A DNA stretch of 44,772 nucleotides from Candidatus Omnitrophota bacterium (lineage in GTDB: Bacteria > Omnitrophota > Gorgyraeia > Duberdicusellales > 4484-171): NCBI GenBank assembly GCA_003154195.1, contig PMCS01000018.1, positions 1-44,772 on the forward strand. Direction: 5' to 3'. Shown here piece by piece: positions 35,556 through 43,516 of this stretch. The position numbers and the translations under genes were made by a program. Within the stretch, counting starts at the first letter, position 1. Each line of letters begins with the position of its first letter. The notes beneath the pieces were generated by a model. It made no database searches, was not told the DNA's origin, and was given only the letters and a program-made list of their open reading frames with translations.

Positions 35556-37841
35556 CTATTTGTCTTTCATCAACTGAGATAAAACATCATGAAGCATCTG
35601 TAAATCGTAAGGTTTGGGCATGCGCGCTTTAAAACCGTATTCCTGGAAATTGGTCATTACCGGGCTGTCGAAAGACCCGCTGGAGATAACGGTTTTCAGG
35701 TTCGGGTCGATCAGGAGCAATCGTTTCACGATTTCCTTCCCGTCGAGCGAGCCGGGGATGTTTGAATCGATGATCGCCGCGTCAAAGGGTTCGCCGGCTT
35801 CCTGGGCCTGGAGAAATTTTTCAAACGCTTTTTGCGCGTTAGGGGCAGTTTCTACCTGGTAATTCAGCGCTTTGATCATATTGACGGCGGTGGTCCGTAT
35901 CAGTTCTTCGTCGTCGATGACTAATATCTTGCATCTGCCGCTATAGGTTTTGATGTCGGCTTTTTCTTTCTGTTCCGCCAGCTGGCGTTCCGAGGCCGGC
36001 AGGTAAATACTAAAAGTTGTGCCTATCCCGATTTGTGATTCTACCGCGATATAGCCGTCATGTTTTTTAATAATCGAATATACCGCGGCAAGGCCCAGTC
36101 CGCTGCCGGTCTGTTTGGTGGTAAAGTAGGGGTCGAAAATCTTCGCGAGGTACTGCGGATTTATGCCGGTGCCCTGGTCGCGCACGGTTATTTTAAGGTA
36201 TTTTCCCGGTTTCAGGGGGATTTTCGAGCCGTCCTCGAGAACAGTGTTTTCCGCGGTGATCGTTATCTGGCCGCCGTTAGGCATCGCTTCCTTCGCGTTA
36301 ATCACCAGATTCTGGATGACTTGCGAGATGTTTCCTTTATCTACTTCCGCCGGCCATAAATCCAGGGCGATGGTGAAGCTGGGTTTTACCATAGAGCCGG
36401 CCAGGCTGAATTTCGCGGTATCTTTCAGCAAGTCGGAAATCTTCGCCAGGTGTTTGATGGGGGCGCCGCCTTTAGCGAAGGTCAAAAGCTGGTGCACTAA
36501 TTCGCTGGCGCGCTGTAAAGCGCGTTCCGCGTAGCTGTAAATCTTATATTCTTTTTCGTCGGGCTTATGATACATCTTGACAATCGAGATGTTTCCGATG
36601 ATTCCCGTCAGGAGGTTATTGAAATCGTGGGCGATCCCGCCCGCTAAAACTCCCAGCGATTCGAGCTTCAATGTTTTTAACAGCTCGTCCTCCATCTTCC
36701 GTTTTTCGGTAATATCGCGGAACACCACAACTACGCCGAGGATATTATGATTCTTATCCAGGATCGGCGCCGCGCTGTCGGCGATGATCTTTTCGGCGCC
36801 GTTTTTAGCGAGTAGGACGGTATGCGCGGAAAGTTCGCATGGTTTACCGCTTTTCAGAACCGTTTCCACCGGGTTGGGACAGGGTACCCGGTTTCTTTCG
36901 TCGATAATATTAAATACTTCATTAAACGGTTTGCCGATTGCTTCCGAATACGGCTGGCTGGTTATCGCTTCCGCGGCCTTATTGAACAACATGATTTGTT
37001 CCTGGGTATTGGTGGCGATCACTCCGTCGCCGATAGACCCCAGGGTTACTTCCAGCCATTGCGATTCTTCTGCCAAAGCGATTTCTACTTTTTTGCGTAT
37101 AAGGATTTGTTCTTTTAGTTCCTTTTCCGTTTTGCCTAATTCCGACGCCATATTGTTAAATGAGGAAGCCACGATGCCCAGCTCATCTCCGGAATTCACG
37201 GCCAGCCGGTAATCCAGGTTTCCCCGGGCGATCTGGGCGGCGGCTTTGGTCAGTTCATCGAGGCGCTTTAAGATGATGGCCTGGGCGAACATATGCGTAA
37301 AAAAATATGAAATCGCCAGCCCGATGATGTTTAGCAGCAGAATGAAGTAAAAATATACTTTTATCCGGTCATTGATCCGCCGGCACGATAGTTCCAGGTA
37401 AAATACGCCTACTGATTTATGATTGACGGTTATCGGATAGGAATAGACTAAAATCGGTTTATTATTCCTTGTTTCGTTGGAGATGATCATGTACCCTTGC
37501 AGGGCTTCGTCGATGGATTGTTTTTCCTGGGGCAAAACTGCGTTGCCGCCGGTACTGTAGGCGACGTTGCCGTCCCGGCGCACGAGCTTTGCGGTTAAGA
37601 CTTCTTCGTCGAATAATCGTTCCAGTTCGTCTTTATCCTTAACGCTTTCGAAATTTATTACTCCGCTTTCCAGGAGGTTAGCGTAAGAAGCGATGCGGTT
37701 GATGACCAATCCCCTTTCGTATTTTATCTTATTCTGGATGGTCAGGGCGCTGATCAGCAGGATTACCGTCAGGAACGGCACCATGGTGAATAAGAATATC
37801 TTTTTTTTCAGGCTGTAGCCGGAGCGTTTGATGTTAGTCAT
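35556..37841 (-). CDS. Membrane hybrid histidine kinase: sensor-HAMP-PAS-HisKA-HATPase-REC
   Basis: A 761-aa protein. Helix 1 at about 14-34, periplasmic domain 35-162, helix 2 at about 163-188, HAMP about 189-243, PAS about 262-380, phosphoacceptor H405 (GIAHDFNNLL), ATPase about 500-615 (DQGTGIN, GSGLGLAA), and receiver with D692 (AAIIDSNIPG). The receiver ends in SSGSFDSPVMTNFQEYGFK, nearly the same as in the 638-aa kinase. The gene follows the MalE-like binding protein after 100 bp of repeat. No DNA-binding regulator is adjacent. Confidence 0.94.
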   Translation of the reverse strand: MTNIKRSGYSLKKKIFLFTMVPFLTVILLISALTIQNKIKYERGLVINRIASYANLLESGVINFESVKDKDELERLFDEEVLTAKLVRRDGNVAYSTGGNAVLPQEKQSIDEALQGYMIISNETRNNKPILVYSYPITVNHKSVGVFYLELSCRRINDRIKVYFYFILLLNIIGLAISYFFTHMFAQAIILKRLDELTKAAAQIARGNLDYRLAVNSGDELGIVASSFNNMASELGKTEKELKEQILIRKKVEIALAEESQWLEVTLGSIGDGVIATNTQEQIMLFNKAAEAITSQPYSEAIGKPFNEVFNIIDERNRVPCPNPVETVLKSGKPCELSAHTVLLAKNGAEKIIADSAAPILDKNHNILGVVVVFRDITEKRKMEDELLKTLKLESLGVLAGGIAHDFNNLLTGIIGNISIVKMYHKPDEKEYKIYSYAERALQRASELVHQLLTFAKGGAPIKHLAKISDLLKDTAKFSLAGSMVKPSFTIALDLWPAEVDKGNISQVIQNLVINAKEAMPNGGQITITAENTVLEDGSKIPLKPGKYLKITVRDQGTGINPQYLAKIFDPYFTTKQTGSGLGLAAVYSIIKKHDGYIAVESQIGIGTTFSIYLPASERQLAEQKEKADIKTYSGRCKILVIDDEELIRTTAVNMIKALNYQVETAPNAQKAFEKFLQAQEAGEPFDAAIIDSNIPGSLDGKEIVKRLLLIDPNLKTVISSGSFDSPVMTNFQEYGFKARMPKPYDLQMLHDVLSQLMKDK

Positions 37842-37847
37842 AATTAT

Positions 37848-37935
37848 AGGTTAGTTTAGCCCGTTAGGCCTGTTGGGCCAGTTGTAGCGCTAAAATCTAA
37901 CGGACTCAACTGGCTCAACCGGCTAAACTCTTATC
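37848..37935. repeat. Repeat family G, copy 1 (intact palindrome)
   Basis: GTTTAGCCCGTTAGGCC on the left and GGCTCAACCGGCTAAAC on the right, between the MalE-like and kinase genes. It shows the family G element without the A1 insertion seen at 9598-9817. Confidence 0.75.
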
Positions 37936-37941
37936 CCTGCG

Positions 37942-39357
37942 CTACTGTTTTTTCGCTGTCTTCTTAGTTTTCGCCATAATCTCCGCGTAGGCTGCCTGCG
38001 CGGAGATTTTTCCGTCAAATAATTTACGCAGATTTGTTTCGATAACCCCTCTTAATCCGTCATTTTCTTTACCGAGGATATATCCGGTAGTTTCCGGGTA
38101 AAACAGCTGGCCGCCATATTTTTTATCGATCATATATTGAAATTTTTCGAATTGGTCGTTGCCGGCAGCCGGTTCGGAAATATTACCGAGGATACCGGTA
38201 GGGCTTTTAGTTATCCTGACCCAGCGTTCCGCGATCTTAGGCAGGGTAAACGACATTAAGAATTTTATCGCCAGGTCGCGGTTGCCTGAATTTTTCATGA
38301 CTCCCCACGCGGTTTTATAACTGCCGAGGTAATGGCCGCATTTATCCAGGGACGGTAATTCTACCGGAACCATATTGCCGGTTTTGGCTTTATCGGCCGA
38401 TTCCCAGTAGGTAAACATCCAAGTGCCGTTGACAAAAAAAAGCGCTTTATCGGAAAGGATATCGCTGAAAGTATCGCTCCATTTACCGCGTAAATTTTCC
38501 GGCGCCAACGGTTTATATTTGCCGAGCTCTTCGAACGCTTGCAAGGCTTTTAAAAGGGCGGCGTTCTTTTTGAGGGAGCCGGCTTGCGCCTGGGCTTCGG
38601 AAAAATCCGGGATCTGGGAATCGAAGAGGCGCTGGAAAAGTATGTAAATTGTGCACCAATCGGTTGATTCATAGAATGGCGCGATATGGGTGCCGTTGGT
38701 CTCGTTATATTTATTTACGGCTTTTACGCAGTGCAGGAGGTCGTTGAACGTCATATCTTCTAAAGGTATCTGCAGGCCGATTTGTTCGGCGACTTCAGCG
38801 TTATAATAAAGCGCCCAGTAAAAACCTTCGATATGCGGCCCGGCCATGACTCCGCCTATTTGTTGGCGATAAAGCGGGTTGCTGGTGATAAACGGTTTTT
38901 GCGTTTGGGAAAAACCGGGTGTTTCTTCGAAGTCTACGCAGTATTTTTTTACCCAGTCGGGGTCTTTCAACTCTTCGGCGATGCTGACATAGTTAGGCGG
39001 ATGGATTACTACGATATCCCAGGTAATATTGCCGGTGTGGATCATGTCGATGATTGCCCGGGTGTTAAAATCACGTTCTTCTTCGCGGGTCATGGTTTTA
39101 AGATTAATTTTTACGCCGGGATTCTGAAACTCAAAATCGTTTTTCACCATATTCAGAAAATCTTCTTTACTTTTTTCGCCTTTCCAGATCGACAACCAGT
39201 TGATTTGCTTAGGTTGTTCATAAGCCGGCAGGTTGAAGTCTTTACGTTTGATGATGCGGCGTTGGCCATGCAGCTCGTTCAAAAAAAGCGGTGCCAGCCA
39301 GATCAGGAGGATTAAAACCGGTAAGAATATAAGGATATACCAAAAATTTCGTTTCAT
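37942..39357 (-). CDS. Extracellular solute-binding protein family 1 (MalE/UgpB-like), membrane-anchored, no permease
   Basis: A 471-aa protein with one N-terminal membrane helix (WYILIFLPVLILLIWLAPLF) lacking an obvious cleavage site, so it is probably anchored. The mature part follows the COG1653 pattern: EEERDFNTRAIIDMIHTGN, WDIVVIHPPN, YYNAEVAEQIG, FVNGTWMFTYWE. Sugar or oligosaccharide ligands are usual for the family. No ABC permease follows; a hybrid kinase does. The ATG at 39357 is preferred over the one at 39372, because the promoter would place the transcript start at about 39371. Confidence 0.85.
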   Translation of the reverse strand: MKRNFWYILIFLPVLILLIWLAPLFLNELHGQRRIIKRKDFNLPAYEQPKQINWLSIWKGEKSKEDFLNMVKNDFEFQNPGVKINLKTMTREEERDFNTRAIIDMIHTGNITWDIVVIHPPNYVSIAEELKDPDWVKKYCVDFEETPGFSQTQKPFITSNPLYRQQIGGVMAGPHIEGFYWALYYNAEVAEQIGLQIPLEDMTFNDLLHCVKAVNKYNETNGTHIAPFYESTDWCTIYILFQRLFDSQIPDFSEAQAQAGSLKKNAALLKALQAFEELGKYKPLAPENLRGKWSDTFSDILSDKALFFVNGTWMFTYWESADKAKTGNMVPVELPSLDKCGHYLGSYKTAWGVMKNSGNRDLAIKFLMSFTLPKIAERWVRITKSPTGILGNISEPAAGNDQFEKFQYMIDKKYGGQLFYPETTGYILGKENDGLRGVIETNLRKLFDGKISAQAAYAEIMAKTKKTAKKQ

Positions 39358-39377
39358 AGTTATGACTGCCAAAAATT

Positions 39378-39405
39378 ATTATAGACAATTTGGGATAATT
39401 TGCAA
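39378..39405 (-). promoter_or_regulatory. Sigma70-type promoter of the MalE-like gene
   Basis: Minus strand TTGCAA, 16 nt, TATAAT. Same hexamers and spacer length as at 35521-35548. The predicted leader is only about 14 nt. Confidence 0.7.
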
Positions 39406-39424
39406 GAAGTTAGAGCGCGGGCAG

Positions 39425-39535
39425 AGAAAATATAAAGACCTTTTTGTCCGCAGATTGCTTAGATTGTCGCAGATTGAAAAAGGAAAAACCAAAAACCTAC
39501 CATCAAGGCACCAAGTCACAAAGAAGAAAAAATAA
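39425..39535. repeat. CGCAGATT and CACCAAG word spacer
   Basis: TCCGCAGATTGCTTAGATT followed by TACCATCAAGGCACCAAGTC. The 479-bp gap 39358-39836 contains no gene: promoter, this block, a hairpin at 39588-39646 and repeat H2. ORF 39233..39535 is an antisense artefact. Confidence 0.6.
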
Positions 39536-39587
39536 TTTTCACCGGAGAATACGAGGGAAAATTTAACAACGAATTACGGTGCGAAGC

Positions 39588-39646
39588 CTCCCCTTAGGGA
39601 CGAATGGCGCGAGTGAATCTTCCCGCGTTAAAACGCGAGGCTTCTT
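39588..39646. repeat. Hairpin with GAAGCCTC/GAGGCTTC arms
   Basis: GAAGCCTC and GAGGCTTC enclose a second stem, CGCGTT/AACGCG. It may be an independent element or a decayed piece of one. Confidence 0.6.
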
Positions 39647-39654
39647 CTAAATAA

Positions 39655-39800
39655 TCCCGCCAAACTGCGGCGGGATTATTCATTCCCGCATTCCTGTCCC
39701 GCCCATGGCGGGACGAGCCGCTTTAAAAAGCGGGCAATAAAATCAAGTCTTGCCGTTTACGGCGAGCCAGATTTTATTGTCTGCGGGAATGAATAAAAAT
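39655..39800. repeat. Repeat family H, copy 2, carrying an inserted hairpin module
   Basis: AATCCCGCCAAACTGCGGCGG and ATTCATTCCCGC and CGCTTTAAAAAGCGGG match H1 at 4684. Between the arms sits AATAAAATC...TTGCCGT/ACGGCGAG...GATTTTATT, the same kind of module as in A4. Confidence 0.82.
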
Positions 39801-39836
39801 ATTTTATCACCCTCGCTTCACATTTTATGTACTGCG

Positions 39837-40121
39837 CTATGCAAATATCGGTTCGACTTTTAACTTCAATCGATACCCAATTCGCGAAAGGACAATCTCT
39901 ACCATTTCTAAAGTAGAAAAATGCCCTTCCTCGATCTTGGAAATATATTGCTGGCTTACGCCGATTTCCGAAGCTAATTGGGATTGGCTTAAGTTGTGTT
40001 TAATGCGGTATCCAATAATCTTCCTGGCAACGTTTGCCTTTTGTTGAATAAGTTCGCGGCGGATTCTAAACGTCGGATCTTTTTTAAGTTTCTCCGCGAT
40101 ATGGTCGCTGACTTTTTTCAT
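39837..40121 (-). CDS. higA: HigA-type antitoxin, XRE family
   Basis: A 94-aa DNA-binding antitoxin. The helix-turn-helix at about 43-80 includes NLSQSQLASEIGVSQQYIS and KIEEG, typical of XRE proteins. It begins 2 bp after the toxin gene and has AAAGGGGAC upstream inside it. Toxin-first order is the HigBA arrangement. It should bind the toxin and repress the shared promoter at 40488-40516. Confidence 0.88.
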   Translation of the reverse strand: MKKVSDHIAEKLKKDPTFRIRRELIQQKANVARKIIGYRIKHNLSQSQLASEIGVSQQYISKIEEGHFSTLEMVEIVLSRIGYRLKLKVEPIFA

Positions 40122-40123
40122 GA

Positions 40124-40474
40124 TTAATGTCCCCTTTGCAAGTAGTCTTTTCTTCGTTGTCCCGCCAGCTCTATTTCTCTGGGCGGAGTTTTCTTGACTT
40201 TTTTGATGAATCCATTGGTAAATACTATTCTTCCATGGTGATAAAAGAAAAACAATACTCTCGTCTGCCCCTCTTTGCCCACAAAACGCAATTCAAAAAT
40301 TCCTTCGCCGATATTGTCGGTGTGCGGTTTGCGCAGCTGCGGCCCAAAAGTTTCCAGGAGCTCCACTTTGTAAAAGAAAGCGTCCTGAGTATCGGTATGC
40401 AGTGATTCAATAAATTCCTGAACCGGCACCCTGCCGCTTGGCAGCGTATAGTAAATGCAACTATATTTATTCAT
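40124..40474 (-). CDS. higB: HigB/Gp49-like toxin of the RelE superfamily
   Basis: A 116-aa putative ribosome-dependent mRNA endonuclease. LPSGRVPVQEFIESL near the start, ELRFVGKEGQTRVLFFFYHHGRIVFTNGF (in part: RVLFFFYHHGRIVF) in the core, and KKVKKTPPREIELAGQRRKDY at the end are typical of phage-derived Gp49-like/HigB toxins. The ATG at 40474 was chosen over the GTG at 40483. The transcript predicted from the promoter would have almost no leader. Confidence 0.88.
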   Translation of the reverse strand: MNKYSCIYYTLPSGRVPVQEFIESLHTDTQDAFFYKVELLETFGPQLRKPHTDNIGEGIFELRFVGKEGQTRVLFFFYHHGRIVFTNGFIKKVKKTPPREIELAGQRRKDYLQRGH

Positions 40475-40487
40475 CCGGCTCACCTAA

Positions 40488-40516
40488 AGCATACAACAAT
40501 TTAGTTGTAAAGTCAA
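40488..40516 (-). promoter_or_regulatory. higBA promoter with operator palindrome in the spacer
   Basis: Minus strand TTGACT, 17 nt, TATGCT. The spacer holds TACAAC-6-GTTGTA (40492-40509), overlapping the -10, an ideal place for autorepression by the antitoxin. Confidence 0.65.
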
Positions 40517-40592
40517 GGGAGGCTAAAAATATTTTTACCCATTCGACAGAAGGCCACACCTGTCAGGGCAGGCCGCCTCGCTTTACGGCTCA

Positions 40593-40982
40593 TCAAGGCG
40601 ATACGGAGTCTAGCCCGAGGATTTTAATGACTTTTTGATAAAGTTTTTGAAACTGGATCGGTTTTTGTATATAGTCGTCCGGGTTGACGTTGTTTTTGAG
40701 GATTTCTTCTTTATCGGCAGCGCTGCATAAGATAACCGGTACATCCCGTGTTTGGGGATTGCTTTTTACTGCTTTATAAACTTCAAAGCCGGTCATCTCC
40801 GGCATCATCCCATCCAGCAGGATCATATCCGGTTTATCCCGGTTAATGATTTTCAGGGCTTCTACCCCATTTTCCGCCTGGCTTACTTCAAAGCCAGCTC
40901 GTTCAAACATATTGCTCGTCGCGCGTCTTATCTCTTCTTCGTCGTCAACGACCAGGATCGTCCATTTTTTGTTTTTGTCCAT
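40593..40982 (-). CDS. Single-domain response regulator
   Basis: A 129-aa CheY-like receiver. Acidic pocket VVDDEEE, phosphoacceptor D57 (MILLDGMMPEMTG), conserved Ser/Lys at CSAADKEE and IQKPIQFQKL. The start at 40982 has AGGAGG four bases upstream; the ORF-track start is 14 codons too long. No kinase is adjacent, though the kinases to the left lack output regulators and might use it. Divergent from the small XRE gene at 41240. Confidence 0.92.
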   Translation of the reverse strand: MDKNKKWTILVVDDEEEIRRATSNMFERAGFEVSQAENGVEALKIINRDKPDMILLDGMMPEMTGFEVYKAVKSNPQTRDVPVILCSAADKEEILKNNVNPDDYIQKPIQFQKLYQKVIKILGLDSVSP

Positions 40983-41004
40983 GCGGCCTCCTATGTAAAA
41001 ACAA

Positions 41005-41130
41005 ACCAAAAGATTTACCACCAAGGCACAAAGAAAAGCCAGGGATGTATTTTAAAGTATCATTGAACATTTTGCATTTATCATTTTTTAAAAATGTAAA
41101 ATGGCCAATGATCAATTTAAAATACACAAT
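41005..41130. repeat. Nested repeat: family D arm and family C copy C4
   Basis: ACCACCAAGGCACAAAG precedes palindrome C4 (41049-41123; ATTTTAAAGTATCATTG ... ATGATCAATTTAAAAT). The right D arm is degenerate. It lies in the leader region of the response regulator. Confidence 0.8.
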
Positions 41131-41188
41131 CTAACCGAAACACACAAGCAACGATTATAAAATAATGCTCTATGCCGCAGTTATTCTA

Positions 41189-41208
41189 ACACCTTACGCG
41201 TAAGGTGT
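41189..41208. promoter_or_regulatory. Perfect 20-bp palindromic operator candidate
   Basis: ACACCTTACGCGTAAGGTGT, with every base paired to its complement, 31 bp before the XRE start and between divergent genes. Size and symmetry suit a homodimeric HTH protein, most simply the adjacent XRE regulator. Confidence 0.7.
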
Positions 41209-41239
41209 CAAATGTATTTTTTTATGTTAAATTGTAGTT

Positions 41240-41464
41240 ATGAGGAAGAAAGATATTAAAGCGAATTATGCGGTAAGGTTAAGGGAGCTGAGGAAGAAAT
41301 ACGCCTACACCCAGCAAAAACTTGCGGAATTGTCCGATATAGAATATAAGCACGTTCAGCGGTTGGAAAGTAAGAAACCCTGCGATATCAAGTTGTCCAC
41401 GTTGAAAAAACTAGCTAAAGCGTTCGGGATGCCGGTTTCGGCGTTGGTAAAGAACATCGAGTGA
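41240..41464 (+). CDS. Small XRE-family transcriptional regulator
   Basis: A 74-aa helix-turn-helix protein and the only plus-strand gene. The HTH spans about 12-66 with YTQQKLAELSDIEYKHVQRLE and LSTLKKLAKAFGMPVSALV (each a recognisable XRE element). No Shine-Dalgarno precedes the ATG (TTGTAGTT), so leaderless or weak translation is possible. It probably binds the palindrome at 41189-41208 and represses itself and perhaps the divergent response regulator. Confidence 0.85.
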   Translation: MRKKDIKANYAVRLRELRKKYAYTQQKLAELSDIEYKHVQRLESKKPCDIKLSTLKKLAKAFGMPVSALVKNIE

Positions 41465-41650
41465 GAAAAGACAAAACCTGGGCCTACCACCAAGACACTA
41501 AGAAAACAAAATCAAAAAAAATTTTCACCACCCGCTCGCTTTGCTCGCTTAAGGACACGAAGTTTACGAAGAAAGCAAAGAAAAAAATATTGTCCACAGA
41601 TTACGCAGATCTTTACAGGGAAAAATATAGAAGAATTACGCTAATAACGA
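41465..41650. repeat. Repeat words after the XRE gene (CACCAAGACACTAAG, CACAGATTACGCAGAT)
   Basis: TACCACCAAGACACTAAG, TTCACCACCCGCTCGC, GACACGAAGTTTACGAAG and CCACAGATTACGCAGAT follow one another. ORF 41461..41772 is a translation of these words and is not a gene. Confidence 0.65.
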
Positions 41651-42253
41651 TTATCTGCTTTCTTCTATTGCCCGCCTTGTTTTATCATAAAGCGGGTAAA
41701 TCGGCCAAAAATCTTCGCTGGCAAGCATTCTTGCCTTTTGATTATTTTTTTCACATAAAAAATACGGCTTAACGTCGTCGCTTGCAGAGCCGACTCTAAC
41801 AGTCACTACCTTATAAAGCACACCCTGCTCATCTTTCAGCACCAAGTAAAATTGGCTTTGTATCACCCAAAATCCATAAAAGACTTTATAGCGAACAAAC
41901 TGAATCGGCACAAATTTCTTACCGCGCGACAAACGCTCCAAGGTAAGACCATGGTCAACAAACCACTTCTCTCCGCCATAATTATCAATATATCTTTGCG
42001 TAACAATATTATGGCGGACATTGTTTAGCGTGCGCGTCTTGCTGAAAAATCCACAATACGTTTCATTGTCGCGCCCCACCGCTGCATATTGATCAGCCTG
42101 CATAGTAAGAGTAGTATCTTTTAAAAATTCCGGCATCGGCAACAAGGTCTCGGTCTGATTTTCCGGTGAACACCCCGCCAGGCAAAAAATAAAAGTTAAC
42201 GATAAAAGACAAAAGTAGGCTAAGCGCGCTTTTTTAATCTTGAAAGTAAGCAT
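41651..42253 (-). CDS. Lipoprotein of unknown function
   Basis: A 200-aa protein with a lipoprotein signal: LAYFCLLSLTFIFCLAGC, lipid-modified Cys at residue 28. The mature part has no family I recognise; it contains several aromatic beta-rich stretches (QFVRYKVFYGFWVIQSQFYL) and one PYFLCEKNNQ segment with a lone Cys. No strong ribosome site. It lies downstream of the GIDE-domain gene by 113 bp of unremarkable sequence, so the two may form a unit. A surface or periplasmic role is inferred only from lipidation. Confidence 0.75.
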   Translation of the reverse strand: MLTFKIKKARLAYFCLLSLTFIFCLAGCSPENQTETLLPMPEFLKDTTLTMQADQYAAVGRDNETYCGFFSKTRTLNNVRHNIVTQRYIDNYGGEKWFVDHGLTLERLSRGKKFVPIQFVRYKVFYGFWVIQSQFYLVLKDEQGVLYKVVTVRVGSASDDVKPYFLCEKNNQKARMLASEDFWPIYPLYDKTRRAIEESR

Positions 42254-42366
42254 ATTTATTCTCTTTTAAAGATAAACAAGACGTTCTATCCAACTAGTCG
42301 CGATATAATTAGCTACGCAACAAATATGTAAGATACCACTTGGTTTTTTCGTTACTGCGCGGTTGC

Positions 42367-43227
42367 TTATTTATGCTTGAATAAAAAAATAACAATCCCG
42401 ATCAACACTAATACCAAACCTAACTTTTCCGCGAGGCTCGACTCCCATTTGGCTTCACGTACAGAAAATTTTTTTGGCCGGTGTTCGGTAATAATAAACG
42501 GTTTTCCCAGCCCGCCTTTTTTGACAACCAGATTACCGCTGACTGGATCTGTACAGGCATCGCCTAAAACAAAAATATCATCATTCACCTTTATCGCCCC
42601 TTCGGTGATATGAAAAGGGTATTCCACAAAAATCCCGCGGCGCGCGATGCCGTTTTGATCCAAAAGCCTGGCGATATGTTCCGGCAAAGGCTTAATTTTT
42701 AACGTACCGACTTTACATTTGTAGTCTTGCAGAAAAGAATCTACCTCTGCCGAAGAGTAAGTATAGTGTATCCCTATATCAAAATCGCAACCGTGCGGTA
42801 AAATGGCAGCCGCACCGGTATTATCGCGCAATTCAAAAGGTTGGCCAAAACTATTTCCTTCAAGAACCAATTCCCAATTGGAATTCCTATACGCCCAAGG
42901 GCGGTAGCGTTCTACCAAAAAAGAATAAGCAACGCAATCGGTAAGGCTAAAAGGGGCAGTTAGTTTTGTTTTAGCTACTGCCTGGCCGTGAAGTTCAACC
43001 ATACCCTGCGGCATGGAACCAATAGTGCAAGATTTGGCACTGTCGATAATTTTTTTGCGCCTTCGCGCGAAAATATCATATAAATACAAAGCCGCTCCCG
43101 CGCAAAAGAAATAAAAGGGCCCGATGGATGTCCAGAATTTATCGGAAGAAATGACAACCGCGTAGATCAAAGCCAAAAAAACCAGCGGCAATAAAAAAAT
43201 GACAAGTATTTTTAAAGATAATCGCAT
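42367..43227 (-). CDS. GIDE-domain membrane protein (bacterial MULAN-like, no RING)
   Basis: A 286-aa protein with two N-terminal helices (about 5-26 and 36-52), a soluble domain, and a C-terminal helix (LGLVLVLIGIVIFLF). The domain shows the GIDE pattern: VELHGQAVAKTKLTAPFS, DCVAYSFLVER, FELRDNTGAAAILPHG. In eukaryotic MULAN/GIDE proteins this domain precedes a RING finger; here no RING cysteines exist. The function of bacterial members is unknown to me. The start is the first ATG, without a clear ribosome site. Confidence 0.75.
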   Translation of the reverse strand: MRLSLKILVIFLLPLVFLALIYAVVISSDKFWTSIGPFYFFCAGAALYLYDIFARRRKKIIDSAKSCTIGSMPQGMVELHGQAVAKTKLTAPFSLTDCVAYSFLVERYRPWAYRNSNWELVLEGNSFGQPFELRDNTGAAAILPHGCDFDIGIHYTYSSAEVDSFLQDYKCKVGTLKIKPLPEHIARLLDQNGIARRGIFVEYPFHITEGAIKVNDDIFVLGDACTDPVSGNLVVKKGGLGKPFIITEHRPKKFSVREAKWESSLAEKLGLVLVLIGIVIFLFKHK

Positions 43228-43254
43228 ATGTATTATCCCGCAGAAAAACTACAG

Positions 43255-43512
43255 GGTCACGAGGTCAGACCCTAAAACTACAATCTACCCTCAACCATCC
43301 CCGCTCCTTTCCAATTTTTCTCTTTTCCAATCTGTGAAAATCTGCGTAATCTGTGGATAAAAATTTTTTGTTTCTTTTTTTTATTTTTTTTCTTCAGTCC
43401 TCTTTTCTTGTTTTTCTCTGTGAACTCTGTGCGCTCTGTGGTGAAAATTTATTTTATGTTTTTATCTTCTTTGTGTCTTGGTGTTTTTGTGGCAAAGGTT
43501 TGGTTTTTCTCT
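43255..43512. repeat. Repeat-word spacer (CTGTGGTG, TGTGTCTTGGTG, AATCTGCGTAATCTGTGG)
   Basis: AATCTGCGTAATCTGTGG, TGTGCGCTCTGTGGTG and TTTGTGTCTTGGTG follow in series. They complement the words at 41465-41650 and 39425-39535 (CCACAGATTACGCAGAT, CACCAAGACAC). No gene. Confidence 0.65.
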
Positions 43513-43516
43513 CTTT

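Noticed and set aside
41461-41772. 103-aa plus-strand ORF after the XRE gene
   Set aside because: It translates CACCAAGACAC and CACAGATTACGCAG repeat words and runs antisense into the lipoprotein gene.
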